A stretch of DNA of 64,000 nucleotides from an uncultured Polaribacter sp. (lineage in GTDB: Bacteria > Bacteroidota > Bacteroidia > Flavobacteriales > Flavobacteriaceae): NCBI GenBank assembly GCA_947497755.1, contig CANMHT010000003.1:248001-312000 (forward strand). Reading direction: 5' to 3'. A program made the position numbers and the translations under genes. Below are positions 43,139-50,836 of the stretch, piece by piece. The notes beneath the pieces are model-generated. The model was not told where the DNA came from. It saw only the letters and a list, made by a program, of their open reading frames with translations, and ran no database searches. Within the stretch, counting starts at the first letter, position 1, and each line of letters begins with the position of its first letter.

Positions 43139-45193
43139 TTAAAAATTTACTCGAAGTCTTGCGTAGATGGTTCTTCCAACTCTTAATACAGCATCGTTTT
43201 TAGGAAATAGCTTTTCATTCTGCATTCCGTCTGAGTTCAGTAGATTATCTACTCCAATTTGAATCTCAGAAACGCTATAAATTGGTTTGGTTATTGAAGC
43301 ATTCAATAAAACATGTGGTTTTACAAAATCATCGTATCTATCTATAATTTGCTGACTACTATTTGTATCGTACAAAGCGTATTTACTTCTATAAATAGCT
43401 CTTAAATTTGCAAAAAAGTTGTGTTGAAAGTTTCTATAAGATAGCTTTAAATTTGCTGTATGTTTTGAACGATTTGCAAGTCCAACATAATCGTTTATAC
43501 TTAATTGTTGAGATGGAGAACTTGAGGTTTTTCTAAAATACACAACCCCAGATTTTATAAGCTTTTCTTGATCTTTATCTTTGGCAATCAAAAACTGATA
43601 ACCTCCAGAGACACTTATGTTGTCTGTAAATCTATAGTGAGCATCTAATTCTACACCTTGTGTATAAACTTTATTTCTGTTTTCGTAATAAAAAACTCTT
43701 GTTGTTGGATTTATTCCTGGTAATACTCCATTAAAAACCGCTGTATTGATTAGGTCTTTTATATCATTTCTAAAAAAGTTTACATTCAATTTTAGATTTT
43801 GAATGGGTTTCATTTGAAAGCTTAAATTATAACCAATAGAATTTTCGGGATTCAAATCTTTTGCAACCTGATTTTGTACAGCTGGTATTTGTCCAAATAA
43901 TTCGTGCATAGTTCTAACTCCATAAACAATATAACCACCAGCAGAATTATTAAAGTTGAAAAACAATTGTCTAAAATCTGGAGCTTTAAATCCATAACCT
44001 ACAGATGATTTTATAGCCAACCAATCATTTAGTTTGTATCTGGCAGAGATTTTTGGAGAAAAAGCAGATTTGTACTTGTTGTGATGATCAAATCTAGCTC
44101 CCAAAATGATATTTAAATCTTCTGTTAATTTATAGTCAAATTGTCCAAAAACATAATGGGTTTTAAATGATTCTTTCTTTGCAAAAAAAGTTCTATCTAA
44201 AGCATCAAAACTTGCACCTACACCAGTAATTAATTCATTTTTATTGAACTTAATTACAGCTCTAACTTCAGGTCTAATCAAAGATTGATTATAGTGAGAA
44301 GCATTCCCATTAAATATACTTTTGGTTTTATAATTTGTTGCATAAAAAGAGTAATCAACATCTACTTTTTCAGATAATTTATGATCAACCTTGGTATGAA
44401 AATTATACTCATTTACAGTATTGGTATGCGTTTCTAATTTTTGATTTTGCTGATAAAACCGATTGGATTGAACAATGTTTAATTGTTTACTCACTTCATA
44501 AGTTAGATCTAAGGTTCCAGTATAATTCTCATAAGGATTACTGGTTTTATACGAAGTACTTGGAGATAAATCATAAGCACCTACAGCATTTAAATTCAAC
44601 CCAGTTTTAATACCGAACTTTCCTTTTTTAAATGCATAATTAGTATTTAAATCTAGCTCGCTTCGATTCCCTCCTTTAAAATAAAACTGTAAATCTCCCT
44701 TGTTTGTATCTCTATTAAGTTTATGGGTAATAATATTTATCACTCCACCAATAGCTTCAGATCCATACAAACTAGAAGAAGGTCCTTTAACGATCTCTAT
44801 CTGTTTTACATCATTTACTGTTAACCTTCTTAAATCTAATGTTCCAGCACTTCTACCAACCAAAGGAACACCATCAATTAAAACCAATGTGTAAGCAGCA
44901 TTTAAACCTTGCATTTGTATGCCTTCAAAACCACTTGGATCTGTCACAAAAACAATTCCTGTTTGCTCTTGTAAAATATTTCTTAAACGTGTAGAGCCTG
45001 CCTTTTTTATTTCTTTATTAGAAATTAATGTTACAGCTAAAGGTACAGAAGACAATTGCCTTAATGTTCTGGTTGCAGTAATTACAACTTCATCTAACTG
45101 GCGTACTTTGGCAGTATCCTTTACCACTTCTTGAGAATAACCGATAAAAGACAAGAACAAAATACAACTGCACAAAATTCTATTTAGAATCAT
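43139..45193 (-). CDS. TonB-dependent receptor, probably haem/HmuR-like
   Basis: A 684-residue outer membrane receptor with signal peptide (ends IGYSQ). The TonB box-like region DEVVITATRTLRQLSSVPLAVTLIS leads into the plug: TRLRNILQEQTGIVFVTDPSGFEGIQMQGLN, then IEIVKGPSSSLYGSEAIGGVINIITHKLN, the standard end of the plug. A 22-strand barrel follows and ends YARLRVNF. Pairing with the HmuY-like lipoprotein gene makes haem or an iron-haem compound the likely substrate. It has an exact TAnnTTTG promoter and a Fur-like inverted repeat upstream, shared with the divergent operon. Confidence 0.85.
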   Translation of the reverse strand: MILNRILCSCILFLSFIGYSQEVVKDTAKVRQLDEVVITATRTLRQLSSVPLAVTLISNKEIKKAGSTRLRNILQEQTGIVFVTDPSGFEGIQMQGLNAAYTLVLIDGVPLVGRSAGTLDLRRLTVNDVKQIEIVKGPSSSLYGSEAIGGVINIITHKLNRDTNKGDLQFYFKGGNRSELDLNTNYAFKKGKFGIKTGLNLNAVGAYDLSPSTSYKTSNPYENYTGTLDLTYEVSKQLNIVQSNRFYQQNQKLETHTNTVNEYNFHTKVDHKLSEKVDVDYSFYATNYKTKSIFNGNASHYNQSLIRPEVRAVIKFNKNELITGVGASFDALDRTFFAKKESFKTHYVFGQFDYKLTEDLNIILGARFDHHNKYKSAFSPKISARYKLNDWLAIKSSVGYGFKAPDFRQLFFNFNNSAGGYIVYGVRTMHELFGQIPAVQNQVAKDLNPENSIGYNLSFQMKPIQNLKLNVNFFRNDIKDLINTAVFNGVLPGINPTTRVFYYENRNKVYTQGVELDAHYRFTDNISVSGGYQFLIAKDKDQEKLIKSGVVYFRKTSSSPSQQLSINDYVGLANRSKHTANLKLSYRNFQHNFFANLRAIYRSKYALYDTNSSQQIIDRYDDFVKPHVLLNASITKPIYSVSEIQIGVDNLLNSDGMQNEKLFPKNDAVLRVGRTIYARLRVNF

Positions 45194-45210
45194 TCTTTAT
45201 AATTTTGTTG

Positions 45211-45218
45211 CAAATATA
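45211..45218 (-). promoter_or_regulatory. Promoter of the receptor/hmuY operon (-7 TATATTTG)
   Basis: The minus strand reads TATATTTG, matching TAnnTTTG exactly, 18 bp before the ATG of the receptor gene. A TTG lies 15 nt further upstream, slightly closer than the usual -33 spacing. Confidence 0.5.
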
Positions 45219-45224
45219 TTCTTT

Positions 45225-45243
45225 ATTTTTATTCAATCTAAAT
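45225..45243. promoter_or_regulatory. Fur-like 19-bp inverted repeat between divergent haem-uptake promoters
   Basis: ATTTTTATT-C-AATCTAAAT is an imperfect palindrome with 7 of 9 arm positions complementary. It lies between the two divergent -7 elements (45211-45218 and 45252-45259), where a repressor would shut both. Fur is the expected regulator of haem uptake and binds AT-rich 19-bp palindromes. Binding here is inferred, not shown. Confidence 0.35.
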
Positions 45244-45251
45244 AAAATTTA

Positions 45252-45259
45252 TATTTTTG
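45252..45259 (+). promoter_or_regulatory. Promoter of the DUF6607/PepSY operon (-7 TATTTTTG)
   Basis: TATTTTTG matches TAnnTTTG exactly, 29 bp before the ATG at 45289. No clear -33 TTG was found, which fits regulation by an additional factor. Confidence 0.45.
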
Positions 45260-45288
45260 TCCCCGAAACTAATTTTAACATATAAGTG

Positions 45289-46191
45289 ATGAGAAAAACA
45301 TTTCTACTAACTCTAATAAGTATATTAACTATCAGCATTTCTTTTTCTCAGAGTAAAAAGAAAAAAGATAGAACAGCAATAAAAAAAATGAGCGGTTGTT
45401 TTGAAGTAACCTTCAATTTTGCTGAGACTTTCAATTATAGTGATGATAAAAACTACAAACCATCAAAAACAAAAAGTGATAAAGCCTTAGAGTGGGCACA
45501 ATTGGTTGTTGATGAAAAAAACAAAATATCAATTCAACATATATTACAAGTAGGTAATCCACAGAAACCACATATTGTTAAACACTGGAGGCAAGATTGG
45601 GTTTATCAAAATCAAAACTTATATAACTATGCAGGTAACAATACTTGGGACTTTAAAAAGAAATCTAAAAAAGAGGTAAGAAGACAATGGACTCAAAAAG
45701 TATATCAAGTAGATGATAGTCCACGTTACGAAGGATCTGGGACTTGGGTACATGTAGACGGAAAAAGTTATTGGGAGAATACTACTAATGCCCCTTTACC
45801 TAGAAGAGAATATACTAAAAGAAGCGACTACAACATCACTTCTAGAGGAAATAGACATGAAATTACAGATTATGGTTGGGTACATGATCAAGACAATGAA
45901 AAAGTATTAAGAGAAGGAAATAATTATACCGTAATCGCAAAAGAGAAAGGATATAATACTTATGTAAAAGTTGCTGATAGCAAATGTAAAGCTGCTCAAG
46001 ATTGGTGGGTGAAAAATGCTGATAAATGGCAAACAATTAGAAATAAATGGGACGATGTTTACAATAGAAATCAACAACTTACTTTAAAAAAGAAAGTAAA
46101 AAACAAGCTATTGTATAAATATCTTTTTTCAGAAAAAGCGAATCAAGAAGAAGAAGTAAGTAAAATCATTGAATCATTTGTAAAAAAATAA
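45289..46191 (+). CDS. Secreted DUF6607-like protein of the haem-uptake locus
   Basis: A 300-residue protein with a signal peptide (about 1-20, ending SISFSQ) and a Lys-rich mature N-terminus. The body is unusually rich in Trp, Tyr and charged residues: HWRQDWVYQNQ, YAGNNTWDF, SGTWVHVDGKSYWE and DYGWVHDQDNEKVL. This pattern resembles the DUF6607 family, which is found near haem-uptake genes in Bacteroidetes. The family name is recalled from composition and context and should be confirmed. The track start is GTG; the ATG one codon later is used. It is first of five tightly spaced genes. Confidence 0.65.
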   Translation: MRKTFLLTLISILTISISFSQSKKKKDRTAIKKMSGCFEVTFNFAETFNYSDDKNYKPSKTKSDKALEWAQLVVDEKNKISIQHILQVGNPQKPHIVKHWRQDWVYQNQNLYNYAGNNTWDFKKKSKKEVRRQWTQKVYQVDDSPRYEGSGTWVHVDGKSYWENTTNAPLPRREYTKRSDYNITSRGNRHEITDYGWVHDQDNEKVLREGNNYTVIAKEKGYNTYVKVADSKCKAAQDWWVKNADKWQTIRNKWDDVYNRNQQLTLKKKVKNKLLYKYLFSEKANQEEEVSKIIESFVKK

Positions 46192-46193
46192 CC

Positions 46194-47687
46194 ATGAAAA
46201 ATTCAATAAAAACCTTTCTAATTGTTTGTTTATTAAGTACAATTAGCACCATAAATGCCCAAACAAAAAATATCTTTTTAGAACGATCTTTTTGGAAAAC
46301 AAATCCAAGTATAAAAATTGTAGAGCAAAAAATAACTGCTGGTAATAGTGCTACTAAATTAAACCGTTATGGTTTTGATGCTGTGGTATATGCATTATTA
46401 GAAAATGCCAATCCTAAAGTAATTAAGCATTTACTTTCAAAAAAAGGAAATGATGTTAATAAACTTACACACGATGGTAGAACTTATATCTTTTGGGCAG
46501 CCTATAAAAACAATATGCCCATAGTAAAATATTTACTAAAAAATGGTGCAAAAACGGATGTAATTGATGACAAAGGTTACTCTATTTTAAATTTTACTGC
46601 TGTTGCAGGTGTAGAAAATACCAAACTGTATGATTTATTAATTAAACATGGTGCTAATGTAAAAGAAGACACAACACCAAGCGGAGCAAATGCACTTTTA
46701 CTAATTGTTCCCAACTTAAGTAATTTTAAGATGGTAGACTATTTTACATCTAAAGGTTTATCGTTAAATAGTACCGATAAAAATGGAAATGGTGTATTTA
46801 ACTATACAGCACAAAAAGGAAATAAAAAGATGCTAGAAATGCTTATCAAAAAAGGTGTTTCTTATAAAAAAGTAAATCGCAATGGTGGTAATGCAATGCT
46901 TTTTGCAACCAAAGGCTCTAGAAGTGGGTACAATTCTTTAGAGTTCTTTAAATATTTAGAAGAGTTAGGAATTACTCCAAACATTAGAAACAAAGATGGT
47001 AAAACTCCTTTACACAATTTAAGTTATAGTAATAAAGATTTAGCTACAATCAATTACTTTATTAACAAAGGTGTAGATGTAAATCAAACAGATAAAAACG
47101 GGAATATTGCTTTAATCAATGCCGCTTCTCGTAATTCATTAGATATTGTAAAACTTTATGCTAGTAAAACTAAAAACATCAATCATACCAACAAAGATAG
47201 TCAGTCTGCATTAACAAGAGCCATTAGAAATACTAATAAAGTATTTAGCTATTTGATTAACAATGGTGCAGATGTTAATGTGGTTGATAAAAAAGGGAAT
47301 CATCTAGGTTATTACTTATTTAACTGGTTCTCTGAAAAAAACATCAAAAATTTTGAATACAAATTGATGTCGCTAAAATCTAAAGGATTAGCAATTACTA
47401 AAAAGCAAAAAGACGGTACCACATTATATCATTTAGCAGTAAAAAAACAAAGTTTACCAATGTTAAAATATATTAGTAAATATGATATTGATATCAATGC
47501 TAAAAATGCCGATAACTTAACTGCACTACAGAAAGCTGTAATGATGGCGAAAGATGATAGCATTATTAAATACTTAATTGCACAAGGAGCAAATACAAAA
47601 ATTAAAACAGATTTTGACGAAAGCTTGTATGATTTAGCCAAAGAAAATGAAGCATTAAAAAATACAGATATCAGCTTTTTAAAATAA
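46194..47687 (+). CDS. Secreted ankyrin-repeat protein
   Basis: A 497-residue protein with a signal peptide (ends TINAQT) and about ten ankyrin repeats from residue 70 to the end. Repeats are seen as DGRTYIFWAAYKNNMPIVKYLLKNGAKTDVIDD, KNGNGVFNYTAQKGNKKMLEMLIKKG, DKNGNIALINAASRNSLDIVKLYAS and LTALQKAVMMAKDDSIIKYLIAQGANTKI. These make protein-protein contacts. Being exported, it most likely acts in the periplasm as a scaffold or protective factor; ankyrin proteins are also found beside catalase genes. Gaps of 2 and 6 bp to neighbours imply cotranscription with the haem-uptake operon. Confidence 0.85.
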   Translation: MKNSIKTFLIVCLLSTISTINAQTKNIFLERSFWKTNPSIKIVEQKITAGNSATKLNRYGFDAVVYALLENANPKVIKHLLSKKGNDVNKLTHDGRTYIFWAAYKNNMPIVKYLLKNGAKTDVIDDKGYSILNFTAVAGVENTKLYDLLIKHGANVKEDTTPSGANALLLIVPNLSNFKMVDYFTSKGLSLNSTDKNGNGVFNYTAQKGNKKMLEMLIKKGVSYKKVNRNGGNAMLFATKGSRSGYNSLEFFKYLEELGITPNIRNKDGKTPLHNLSYSNKDLATINYFINKGVDVNQTDKNGNIALINAASRNSLDIVKLYASKTKNINHTNKDSQSALTRAIRNTNKVFSYLINNGADVNVVDKKGNHLGYYLFNWFSEKNIKNFEYKLMSLKSKGLAITKKQKDGTTLYHLAVKKQSLPMLKYISKYDIDINAKNADNLTALQKAVMMAKDDSIIKYLIAQGANTKIKTDFDESLYDLAKENEALKNTDISFLK

Positions 47688-47693
47688 AATACC

Positions 47694-48173
47694 ATGATTA
47701 AAAAAATAACCTCTATACTAATTCTTGCAATTGTAGCAATGGCTTTTACAACTACTAAAAGTACTCGATACAAATGCATGATTCAAATGAAAAATTATTC
47801 TGGTGAAGGTGCTTATGTTGTCGTTTCATTATTAAATCCGAAAGGCGAATATGAAAAAACATTATATGTACAAGGAGATGATGACGAATGGTATCACGAC
47901 ATTACAGAATGGTGGAATTTTCAAGGAAAAACACATGAGAATATTGATGCAATAACTGGAGCAACCATTAGTGGTGGTAATAGAGCTATTAGTCATATAA
48001 ACATAGAAGATGACAAAATAGACAAAGGATATAAAATTAGATTTGAAAGTGCTGTAGAAGACAAAGAATACTACAAAGATGATGTAGAATTTGAACTTAC
48101 TTCACAAACAGTAAAAAGTAAAGTTGCAGGAAAAGGATTTATCAGATATATCAGAATGATTCCTCAAAAATAG
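47694..48173 (+). CDS. DUF2271 exported protein with flavinylation-like motif
   Basis: A 159-residue protein with a signal peptide (about 1-21). The body has YVVVSLLNPKGEYEKTLYVQGDDDEWYHDITEWW, typical of DUF2271 proteins that accompany PepSY membrane reductases. Residues 85-93 read DAITGATIS. This resembles the D-x-x-S/T-GAT-x-S/T motif where ApbE attaches FMN covalently in NqrC and RnfG. If flavinylated, it would carry electrons in the periplasm between the reductase encoded 7 bp downstream and the haem or ferric substrate. No apbE is in the window. Family and context are good; the flavin is inference. Confidence 0.75.
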   Translation: MIKKITSILILAIVAMAFTTTKSTRYKCMIQMKNYSGEGAYVVVSLLNPKGEYEKTLYVQGDDDEWYHDITEWWNFQGKTHENIDAITGATISGGNRAISHINIEDDKIDKGYKIRFESAVEDKEYYKDDVEFELTSQTVKSKVAGKGFIRYIRMIPQK

Positions 48174-48180
48174 TGTTTTA

Positions 48181-50358
48181 ATGACCATTTCTATTTGGAG
48201 ATATAGCCATCTTATGTTGGCTATATCTTCTTCTCTTTTTATTATTATTGCTGCTGTTACAGGCATTATTTTGGCTTTTGAACCTATTTCAAATCAGCTA
48301 GAACCTTTTGCTATACAAGAATTAGAAAAACAATCTCTTGCAAAAACCATTGCTGTATTAGAAACTACTTATGATGAAGTTGTTGAATTAAAAATTGACG
48401 ACAATCACTTTGTAGAAGCTTCTGTAATCACAAAAAATGGCGATGATAAAACTTTCTTTATCAATCCTTTTACAGGAAAAGAGATTGTAGGAAAAGCGGA
48501 GAAAAAACCAATATATAGATGGGCTACAAACTTACATAGATCCCTATTTTTAAAGTCTACAGGAAGAATTATTGTAGCAGTTTTCTCTTTCTTATTAGCT
48601 TTAATTACCATAACAGGATCTATTCTTATTATAAAAAGACAAGGCGGAATACGGAAGTTATTCTCTAAAATTGTCAAAGAAAATACAGCACAATACTATC
48701 ATATTATTTTTGGAAGATGGACACTTATTCCTATACTAATCATTACATGTACAGGAGTCTATTTATCTTTAGAAAAATTTTCTTTACTTCCAGAAACGAA
48801 GATTACTCACAATTATGAATCTACTGTAAAAAGTAGTACATCAAAAATTGTAGCAAAAGATTTTGAATTGTTTAAAACCATAAACTTAAGCGATGTTAAA
48901 AGCTTGGAGTATCCTTTTTCTGAAGATGAAGAAGATTATTTTTTCTTAAAAACTACCCGTAAAGAATATTTAGTACATCAATATACAGGTAAAATCATAA
49001 GCAATCAGGATCTGTCTTTTGTAAGCATCTTGTCTAACTGGAGTTTAATTTTACATACAGGAAGGGGCACTATTGTTTGGTCAATTATATTATTATTAAG
49101 CTGTTTTGCTATCTTATTTTTTATCTTTTCTGGCTTTACTATTAGCATTAAAAGAAAACAAAAAAACAATAATTTTGTAAAAAATAAATTTCACAAAGAC
49201 AAAGCTGAATTTTTAATTTTAGTGGGCTCAGAAACTGGAAGCACCTATCTTTTTGCAAATGCTTTATACAAAGCGCTATTAAATGCAGGAAAAGCAGTTT
49301 ATATAGATTCTTTAAACAACTTTACAAACTATAATAATTTAAGGCATTTAATTATACTTACAGCAACTTATGGTGATGGTGAACCTCCAATAAATGCTGC
49401 TCATTTTTTTAAGAAATTTAAAAAATATGCGAATGATGCTCCAATAAATTATAGCATTGTAGGTTTTGGGTCTTTAGCTTATGCTAAATATTGTCAGTTT
49501 GCCTTAGATATAGATAATACATTTAAAAATTACCCTAATTATACTCCTCTCCTACCACTTAAAAAAATCAATAATCAATCTTTTAGTGATTTTAAAAAAT
49601 GGAGTTTAGCCTACTCACAAAAAATCAATACTGAGCTTACTGTAAAACAAGAAGTTCAAAAGATAAAAAAACAACAAACATTTACCTTGGTAGAGAAATC
49701 TCCAATTAACAAAGACGATACTTATTTAGTACGTTTTAAACCTAATAAACGAGTACAATTTACTTCGGGAGATTTGTTATCTATCAGACCAACAGAAGAC
49801 AATGTAGAACGTCTATATTCTATTGGAAAAATAAATAACGACATTCTATTAAGTATTAAAAAACATGAATACGGAGTTTGTTCTAACTTACTATTCAATC
49901 TTCCTACAAATGGACAATTACAAGCAAAAATTAGTAAAAATAAAGGCTTTCATCTTCCAAAAAGAAATAGAAAAATAATCTTGATTGCTAATGGAACTGG
50001 GATTGCTCCATTTTTAGGAATGCTAAATGATAAAACAACCAATATGCATTTGTTTTTAGGAATAAGAACCAACGCTTCATTAGAATTATACCAACCTTAT
50101 TTACATAAAATTTCATCTCAACACATACACATAGCTTATTCTCAAGAAAAAGAAAGAACATATGTTCAAGAAATTCTATTAGATCAAAAAGAATTGATTG
50201 CAGACGTTTTAAGCAATAAGGGAGTTATTATGATTTGTGGTTCAATTGTAATGATGAAAGGTGTGTTAAAGAACTTAGAAAAAATAACCTTAGAACAATT
50301 GAATAGTCCACTGAAAAAATTTCAACATGCCAATCAGATTAAAACTGATTGTTACTAA
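48181..50358 (+). CDS. PepSY membrane / flavodoxin / ferredoxin-reductase fusion (ferric or haem reductase)
   Basis: A 725-residue fusion. The N-terminal 320 residues contain four hydrophobic helices and PepSY-type periplasmic loops, with membrane His residues (SHLMLAI, NLHRSLF, YYHIIFGRW, LHTGRG) that probably bind haem b. A flavodoxin domain starts near residue 340 with LILVGSETGSTYLFANALYKAL (FMN loop) and LTATYGDGEPPINA. The C-terminal 240 residues form a FAD/NAD(P)H reductase with GDLLSIRP, RLYSIG, ILIANGTGIAPFLGML and ending near CY. It moves electrons from NAD(P)H across the membrane, fitting reduction of ferric iron or haem taken up by the adjacent receptor. Confidence 0.87.
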   Translation: MTISIWRYSHLMLAISSSLFIIIAAVTGIILAFEPISNQLEPFAIQELEKQSLAKTIAVLETTYDEVVELKIDDNHFVEASVITKNGDDKTFFINPFTGKEIVGKAEKKPIYRWATNLHRSLFLKSTGRIIVAVFSFLLALITITGSILIIKRQGGIRKLFSKIVKENTAQYYHIIFGRWTLIPILIITCTGVYLSLEKFSLLPETKITHNYESTVKSSTSKIVAKDFELFKTINLSDVKSLEYPFSEDEEDYFFLKTTRKEYLVHQYTGKIISNQDLSFVSILSNWSLILHTGRGTIVWSIILLLSCFAILFFIFSGFTISIKRKQKNNNFVKNKFHKDKAEFLILVGSETGSTYLFANALYKALLNAGKAVYIDSLNNFTNYNNLRHLIILTATYGDGEPPINAAHFFKKFKKYANDAPINYSIVGFGSLAYAKYCQFALDIDNTFKNYPNYTPLLPLKKINNQSFSDFKKWSLAYSQKINTELTVKQEVQKIKKQQTFTLVEKSPINKDDTYLVRFKPNKRVQFTSGDLLSIRPTEDNVERLYSIGKINNDILLSIKKHEYGVCSNLLFNLPTNGQLQAKISKNKGFHLPKRNRKIILIANGTGIAPFLGMLNDKTTNMHLFLGIRTNASLELYQPYLHKISSQHIHIAYSQEKERTYVQEILLDQKELIADVLSNKGVIMICGSIVMMKGVLKNLEKITLEQLNSPLKKFQHANQIKTDCY

Positions 50359-50374
50359 TCTATCAAAACCAATT

Positions 50375-50728
50375 ATGTGTCAAGCTATAAAAATCATATC
50401 TAAAGTTAAAAATGGAGAAATTACAAGATGTAATGCTTGTAAAATGTACCATTTGTCTTTTTACAATATCTATTTTGAATTTAATGAGAAACAACTTATC
50501 AAGTTTAGAAAACATATTTCTAAAATAAATCCTGATAACTGGGAAAAATCATATTCTAATTTAAGAGGAAAAAGAAAAATACCAATTCAAACCCTGCATC
50601 AAAACTTGTATTTAATTTTTAATCGTGAGGAATTAAATGAGTTAAAATCTTTGCTTTCAATTGAGACAGATTTTAAACAGCAGCTTATAGATTTAGATGA
50701 TATTGATTATAAATTGGTCCTCAATTAA
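50375..50728 (+). CDS. Small CxxC protein (DUF6686-like) at the end of the haem operon
   Basis: The track starts at 50327 inside the reductase gene; the ATG at 50375 (MCQAIKI) gives 117 residues and a 16-bp gap. It has a Cys at position 2 and RCNACKMYHLSFYNIYFEF with a CxxC, and no signal peptide. The rest is a compact alpha/beta protein with conserved-looking RGKRKIPIQTLHQNLYLIFNREEL. It resembles small DUF6686-type proteins that accompany iron-uptake genes in Flavobacteria, an identification from memory. The three Cys and nearby His could bind a metal. Function is not known. Confidence 0.6.
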   Translation: MCQAIKIISKVKNGEITRCNACKMYHLSFYNIYFEFNEKQLIKFRKHISKINPDNWEKSYSNLRGKRKIPIQTLHQNLYLIFNREELNELKSLLSIETDFKQQLIDLDDIDYKLVLN

Positions 50729-50738
50729 TTTCATTTTC

Positions 50739-50771
50739 TACGAATTCTAATTGAACTAATACGAATTCTAA
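50739..50771 (+). repeat. Two perfect 12-bp direct repeats, 21-bp period, upstream of the VIT/VWA promoter
   Basis: TACGAATTCTAA occurs at 50739-50750 and again at 50760-50771, separated by 9 bp. The 21-bp period places both on the same face of the helix, two turns apart, as in sites of LytTR and other tandem-binding activators. The second copy ends 30 bp before the -7 element. Confidence 0.6.
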
Positions 50772-50801
50772 AAGGCACCAAATTTTAAAGAGTTCTCCTA
50801 C

Positions 50802-50809
50802 TACTTTTG
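50802..50809 (+). promoter_or_regulatory. Promoter of the VIT/VWA operon (-7 TACTTTTG)
   Basis: TACTTTTG matches TAnnTTTG exactly, 27 bp before the ATG. There is no TTG at the -33 position, and two direct repeats lie just upstream, which suggests dependence on an activator. Confidence 0.5.
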
Positions 50810-50836
50810 ATGTATAATCATTAAAAACCTGTAGTT

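Noticed and set aside
47429-47779. 116-codon minus-strand hydrophobic ORF across the ankyrin gene end
   Set aside because: Hydrophobicity comes from the reverse complement of Lys/Asn/Asp-rich codons; it lies over two real genes.
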